Assembly (NCBI GenBank): GCA_028278005.1
Contig: JANQFD010000014.1
Span: 1 to 17,073 of the forward strand
Source: Chlorobium sp.
GTDB lineage: Bacteria; Bacteroidota; Chlorobiia; Chlorobiales; Chlorobiaceae
Reading direction: 5' to 3'
DNA length: 17,073 nucleotides
Position 1 is the first letter of the stretch; each line of letters opens with the position of its first letter. This document shows, piece after piece, positions 13,534-17,073 of this stretch. The position numbers and the translations under genes are program-made. The notes under the pieces were generated by a model, which was not told where the DNA came from, ran no database searches, and saw only the letters and a list, made by a program, of their open reading frames with translations.

Positions 13534-15479
13534 GGCAATACAGACTCCCACTCCTCATACAGCCGGTCTATTTCCGCACAAAGTTCCTGATAACTTTCAA
13601 CGGTTTTACGGGTTTCTTCTGCAGGTTGCGAGTAAAAATCAGGTGAACCCATTCTCGATTCATACTCCAGCTTCTGCTTTTCGAGGTCCTGGATTTGTTT
13701 TTCCAGTTTTGCGGCATTTCGGTCGACTGGTCCGGATGAGCTTTTATTCGATTGCCTGGGTGAGCCGATTTTTTTTCTGTCAGGGGATTTTTTCTCCGGG
13801 ACCGACTCCTGTTTTTGTGACGCGGCCCATGCTTTTTCCGCTTTGTCGAGATATTCCGCATACCCCCCGAGATATACCTGAGCGGCACCGTTTTTGATTT
13901 CAATAACCTTGTTTACAAGGCTGTCCAGGAAATAGCGGTCATGACTGACCAGTAGCAGGGTGCCGTCATAGTTCTCCAGGGCGTCGATCAGCATCTCCTT
14001 CGACCGCATGTCCAGATGGTTGGTCGGCTCGTCCATGATCAGCAGGTTAGATGCCTGCAAGAGGATTTTGGCAAGCGAAAGCCGCGACTTTTCCCCGCCG
14101 GAAAGAACCCCGGTCTTTTTTTCGACACTGTCCCCGCTGAACAGAAAGCAGCCGAGGATATCCCGGATTTTCCGCTGTGACTGTGCATCCGGGGCGGCAT
14201 CCATCATTTCGTCGAGGACAGTTTTTTCCGGGTTGAGGTTTTCGGTTTGATGCTGCGCAAAGTAACTCAGGGAAACGTTGTGGCCGTGAATCCTTTTCCC
14301 TTCATGGTCGAGGTCTCCGGAAACAATTCTGCAGAATGTTGTTTTACCCGCTCCGTTTGAACCGACAACAGCAATCCGGTCTCCCCGCATTATATCAAGG
14401 TTGAGGTGCCGAAGCACTTCCTTGCGGGTGCCGTCGGGAAGAGGCCATGATTTTGAGACGTTCTCGAGTTTCATGACCTCCTTTCCTGAAGGACGAGCTT
14501 TGGGAAAGCTGAAAGTTATTCCCGAAATATCCTGCTCAGGTGCCTGGAGCTCTTCTTCGAGCTTCTGCATCTGGCGGAGCCTGCTTTGCGCCTGCCGGGC
14601 TTTTGTTGCCTTGTAGCGAAAACGGTCGACAAAAGCCTTCAGGTGGTCCATTTTTTTTCGGTCGTTCTGGTACTTGGCCATCATGAGTTCATAGCGCTGA
14701 GCCTTTTCTGTTTCGTAGTAGCTGTAGTTGCCTTTGTACTCATGAATTGTCCTGAAATTGATTTCGAGGGTTCTTGTCGTGATCTTGTCGAGAAAAAATC
14801 TGTCGTGAGAGACAATGACGCAACTGTGTTCATAGTTCTGCAGATAGTTTTCCAGCCAGCGTAATGAGTCAATGTCCAGGTGGTTTGTCGGTTCGTCAAG
14901 CAGAAGAAGCGTCGGTTTCTGTAAAAGCAGGCGGGCCAGGAGGAGACGCATCTGCCAGCCGCCGGAAAACTCGGCAATCTTTTTCCTGAAGTCCGGCTGT
15001 ATGAAGCCCAGACCGGTCAGAACTTTTTCAGCTTCCGATTGCATTCTATAACCTCCGAGCCGCTCGAAATCGAGGCTCGTTTCGCTGAACCGTTCAATAA
15101 GACGATGATACTCCGCACTTGCATGGTCCTGATCGGGGGCTTCCAGCTCGTGTTCCATGCGCTCGATGGCCTCCGAGAGCTTGTTCAGCCTCTGGTTTGC
15201 TTCAAGCACATAGTGCAGTGCGGTTTTTTCCCGGTCGTCCTCGAAAGAGATTTCCTGGGGGAGGTAGCCCGAGGTTGTTTCGGAAGACCGGATAACCTGT
15301 CCGCCGGCAATCACCGTATGTCCTGAAACGGTTTCGTTCATGAAGCGCAGGAGTGTCGACTTACCGGTCCCGTTCAGTCCGACAAGACCCGTCCGGTCTC
15401 TGTCCCCTATACGGAATGAAGCATTCAGAAGAAGGTCTTTTGTTCCGGCGCTCAGATTGATATTTCGGCCTTCAAGCAT
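13530..15479 (-). CDS. ABC-F family ATPase (YheS/YdiF/Uup type)
   Basis: A soluble protein of 649 residues with two ABC ATPase domains and no membrane segment. ABC-F proteins act on ribosomes in translation or antibiotic protection, not in transport. Domain 1 has Walker A GLNGTGKS (34-41), signature FSGGW (171-175), Walker B LLLLDEP (191-197) and SHD (224-226). Domain 2 has GSNGAGKTT (373-381), LSGGEKS (459-465), LLIMDEP (479-485) and SHD (512-514). The linker between them (about 250-315) is helical, with FRYKATKARQAQSR resembling E. coli YheS. A Lys/Ser-rich stretch (about 553-590) leads to a C-terminal coiled coil (590-645), as in Uup-like members. Nothing marks it as a resistance protein. 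No strong ribosome-binding site precedes the ATG. Confidence 0.94.
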   Translation of the reverse strand: MLEGRNINLSAGTKDLLLNASFRIGDRDRTGLVGLNGTGKSTLLRFMNETVSGHTVIAGGQVIRSSETTSGYLPQEISFEDDREKTALHYVLEANQRLNKLSEAIERMEHELEAPDQDHASAEYHRLIERFSETSLDFERLGGYRMQSEAEKVLTGLGFIQPDFRKKIAEFSGGWQMRLLLARLLLQKPTLLLLDEPTNHLDIDSLRWLENYLQNYEHSCVIVSHDRFFLDKITTRTLEINFRTIHEYKGNYSYYETEKAQRYELMMAKYQNDRKKMDHLKAFVDRFRYKATKARQAQSRLRQMQKLEEELQAPEQDISGITFSFPKARPSGKEVMKLENVSKSWPLPDGTRKEVLRHLNLDIMRGDRIAVVGSNGAGKTTFCRIVSGDLDHEGKRIHGHNVSLSYFAQHQTENLNPEKTVLDEMMDAAPDAQSQRKIRDILGCFLFSGDSVEKKTGVLSGGEKSRLSLAKILLQASNLLIMDEPTNHLDMRSKEMLIDALENYDGTLLLVSHDRYFLDSLVNKVIEIKNGAAQVYLGGYAEYLDKAEKAWAASQKQESVPEKKSPDRKKIGSPRQSNKSSSGPVDRNAAKLEKQIQDLEKQKLEYESRMGSPDFYSQPAEETRKTVESYQELCAEIDRLYEEWESVLP

Positions 15480-15518
15480 AGTGATTGATTGCGGGTGATC
15501 TTTTCTCTTTGTCGGGAT

Positions 15519-16874
15519 TCAAAAGGCGTCACGCACCAGTCGGACGTAGTTATTGATGCGAGCGGCGTCGCCCTGGGGACTCGATTCGAAGTAAAATCCA
15601 TCGGAAACGTAAGTGTAGAGGCTGAAGTCGTCGTCTTTTCCATCGCTCCTTTGGCATCCGGCTCCGTGGACATCCATCCAGGTTCCCGTTACATATCCGG
15701 TGCCTCTCCCGAAACAGATATAAACTGCGCTGCTGCCGCTGCCGTCACTTCTTGCGTGGGTAGTGCTGGTCCAGAACCACGGGTAATCAGCCTCACCTCC
15801 TTCATTGGTAATCTGAGTGGTGTTGAATACCGGGTCGATAGCTGCAGAACCTGTGGCATCAGGTGCTTTCGAATAATCCACAATGCTTTGCATCTCTTTG
15901 GCGTTGGGCAGCCTCCAGTCGCTGTAGCCGAGATAGTTCCCGCTATTCATTTGTTGAGCCCAGGCAAGGGCTTCCTCCCAGTTCATTCCGGAACGCGGTC
16001 CTGTGTTTACTCCGTCGCCGCTGTCATTCTGTGACCACATCAGGCCGGTTGCATTGTCGGTAATCGTCCCGTCTCCATTATCGATAAAGTTGTTGATGCC
16101 GTAGAGCGTGTTGCCACGAACAAAGTAAACATACCTCGGTGTAAAGGCTGGTTCACCGGTCGGATATCCCTTGATACGTCCATCGGCGAGGTTAAGACCG
16201 AATGCAGCTTCCCGGTTACCGAAGACGCTGCCGGCATAGACGTTGCTCGACCAGAACTGAGCGTCGATATTGCGTTCGCCGGCATCAATGTCGCCATAGG
16301 CGAAATCGAAATAATTGGTGTCGACAAAGGGAACGAGACCGGTGGTTTCAGAACCGACAGCAGGATCTGTGCCGTTGAAGTTCATGATGGAATACAGCTG
16401 CTTCATGGTTGGCAGCCGCCAGTCGTTATACCCGCCGAAGTTCCGGGCGTTCAGCGTATCGGCATAGGCCAGCGCATCGTCGAAACTCAACTTGTCGTCA
16501 ACATCGATGTCACCGTCATCGTCAAGGTCCGGGCTTTTTGTCCAGGTGAGCCCGGTGACATTGTCATATACCGTGAGACCATCCGCACTAAGCGTATAAT
16601 TCGGCTGGAATCCGTCATATTGGGCATCCTGCCCGTAAAATGCTTCGCCGGATGCCGGAGCTGTAATTTCCTGCTCGTTATTGTAGCATTTGTCCTGACC
16701 GGTATCCACTATCGGGTAGGTGACGGAAGCCGCCGATCCATAGTCATCAGAACCACCGATCGGGTTGGAGCCGTCCGAACAAGAAAATGTACAGGTAACC
16801 GCTGCAAATATAAAAATACGTGCCGTAAAGCTCCGCGCTCTGTTATTGAGGGATTGTGACGTCATCAGATGCAT
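15519..16874 (-). CDS. Lipoprotein with two DUF1566 domains
   Basis: An exported protein of 451 residues. The N-terminus has a basic segment, a hydrophobic core and TFSC, with Cys32 as the likely lipidated residue, so it is probably anchored in a membrane. YPIVDTGQDKCYN (53-65) is the usual lead-in of DUF1566 proteins. Two DUF1566 (Lcl C-terminal-like) copies follow. The first has GLTWTKS (108-114) and DWRLPT (151-156); the second has GLMWSQN (277-283) and DWRLPN (319-324). They are about 168 residues apart. In the first copy, residues 116-127 form an EF-hand/dockerin-like loop with Asp at 116, 118, 120, 122 and 127 and Gly121. The function of the family is unknown; a surface-exposed binding role is plausible. 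A later Met4 could also be the start. It lies 39 bases upstream of the ABC-F gene on the same strand. Confidence 0.87.
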   Translation of the reverse strand: MHLMTSQSLNNRARSFTARIFIFAAVTCTFSCSDGSNPIGGSDDYGSAASVTYPIVDTGQDKCYNNEQEITAPASGEAFYGQDAQYDGFQPNYTLSADGLTVYDNVTGLTWTKSPDLDDDGDIDVDDKLSFDDALAYADTLNARNFGGYNDWRLPTMKQLYSIMNFNGTDPAVGSETTGLVPFVDTNYFDFAYGDIDAGERNIDAQFWSSNVYAGSVFGNREAAFGLNLADGRIKGYPTGEPAFTPRYVYFVRGNTLYGINNFIDNGDGTITDNATGLMWSQNDSGDGVNTGPRSGMNWEEALAWAQQMNSGNYLGYSDWRLPNAKEMQSIVDYSKAPDATGSAAIDPVFNTTQITNEGGEADYPWFWTSTTHARSDGSGSSAVYICFGRGTGYVTGTWMDVHGAGCQRSDGKDDDFSLYTYVSDGFYFESSPQGDAARINNYVRLVRDAF

Positions 16875-17073
16875 CGTTATGGTAATGCCGGGAGAATAAA
16901 CAAACAGGTCTGAAAGCGTTTGGGAAAAGAGAGATTACAATGACACCGTCTTTTGTATCTGCAGTATACGCAATGCGTTCAATCATGAAGCAAGTTACAG
17001 CGATAATTGGGGAGTTGCTAAAAAAATATCTTAATTGCAGCAACAACCATTGAAACATACAGACGATGAAATC
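16875..17073. other. Right-end region upstream of the DUF1566 gene
   Basis: I see no convincing gene in these 199 bases. They probably carry the promoter of the minus-strand DUF1566 gene. A minus-strand TATACT (plus 16963-16968) with TTGCTT 19 bases upstream (plus 16988-16993) is a weak candidate; the spacing is long and I give it little weight. Confidence 0.35.

Noticed and set aside
13379..13897. 172-codon plus-strand open frame over the nitroreductase and ABC-F ends
   Set aside because: It overlaps the ends of two solid genes in other frames and gives a low-complexity translation.
15489..16034. 181-codon plus-strand open frame opposite the DUF1566 gene
   Set aside because: It is antisense to the DUF1566 repeats, which are clear on the other strand.
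16843..17058. 71-codon minus-strand open frame at the right edge
   Set aside because: It overlaps the DUF1566 start, has no good ribosome-binding site or recognisable family, and more likely represents the 5' leader.

Overview
This window looks like a chromosomal segment from an anaerobic or microaerobic, Gram-negative bacterium of the Bacteroidota/Chlorobiota side of the tree. A green sulfur bacterium (Chlorobiaceae) is my best guess; this is inference without a search. The supporting signs are roughly 50% GC by eye, system II (ResB/CcsA) cytochrome c maturation, an oxygen-independent HemN, an outer-membrane TonB-dependent receptor with an N-terminal carboxypeptidase-regulatory-like domain, and a small Cys-rich CNGKC protein of a type I associate with Bacteroidota copper loci. 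I see no mobile element, CRISPR array, tRNA or rRNA.

Bases 1-8269 hold eight plus-strand genes that read as a redox and metal module. In order they are: a multiheme cytochrome c cut by the left edge, a monoheme cytochrome c lipoprotein, an exported type 1 copper (cupredoxin) protein with a carboxypeptidase-regulatory-like tail, an exported pentapeptide-repeat protein, the ResB and CcsA cytochrome c maturation subunits, the small Cys-rich protein, and a TonB-dependent receptor with an OprC-like copper motif. Several neighbours overlap or nearly touch (ATGA junctions at 1307 and 4758, a 2-base gap at 5559-5560). The only larger break is 134 bases before resB, so there may be two transcription units. 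Together the genes suggest coordinated copper uptake, copper-protein and cytochrome c production, and periplasmic electron transfer. Two of the haem domains lack the expected methionine ligand.

Bases 8308-9307 hold a minus-strand pair, purE followed by a DUF985 cupin gene, overlapping by 14 bases. hemN (9428-10852) is divergent from purE and ends in a clear intrinsic terminator. A Gfo/Idh/MocA-type oxidoreductase (10963-12102) follows. Next come a translationally coupled P-loop kinase of the uridine kinase type and a nitroreductase (12272-13533).

The right end is on the minus strand: an ABC-F ATPase whose stop codon overlaps the nitroreductase stop, and a tandem DUF1566 lipoprotein (15519-16874). 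The last 199 bases hold no convincing gene.
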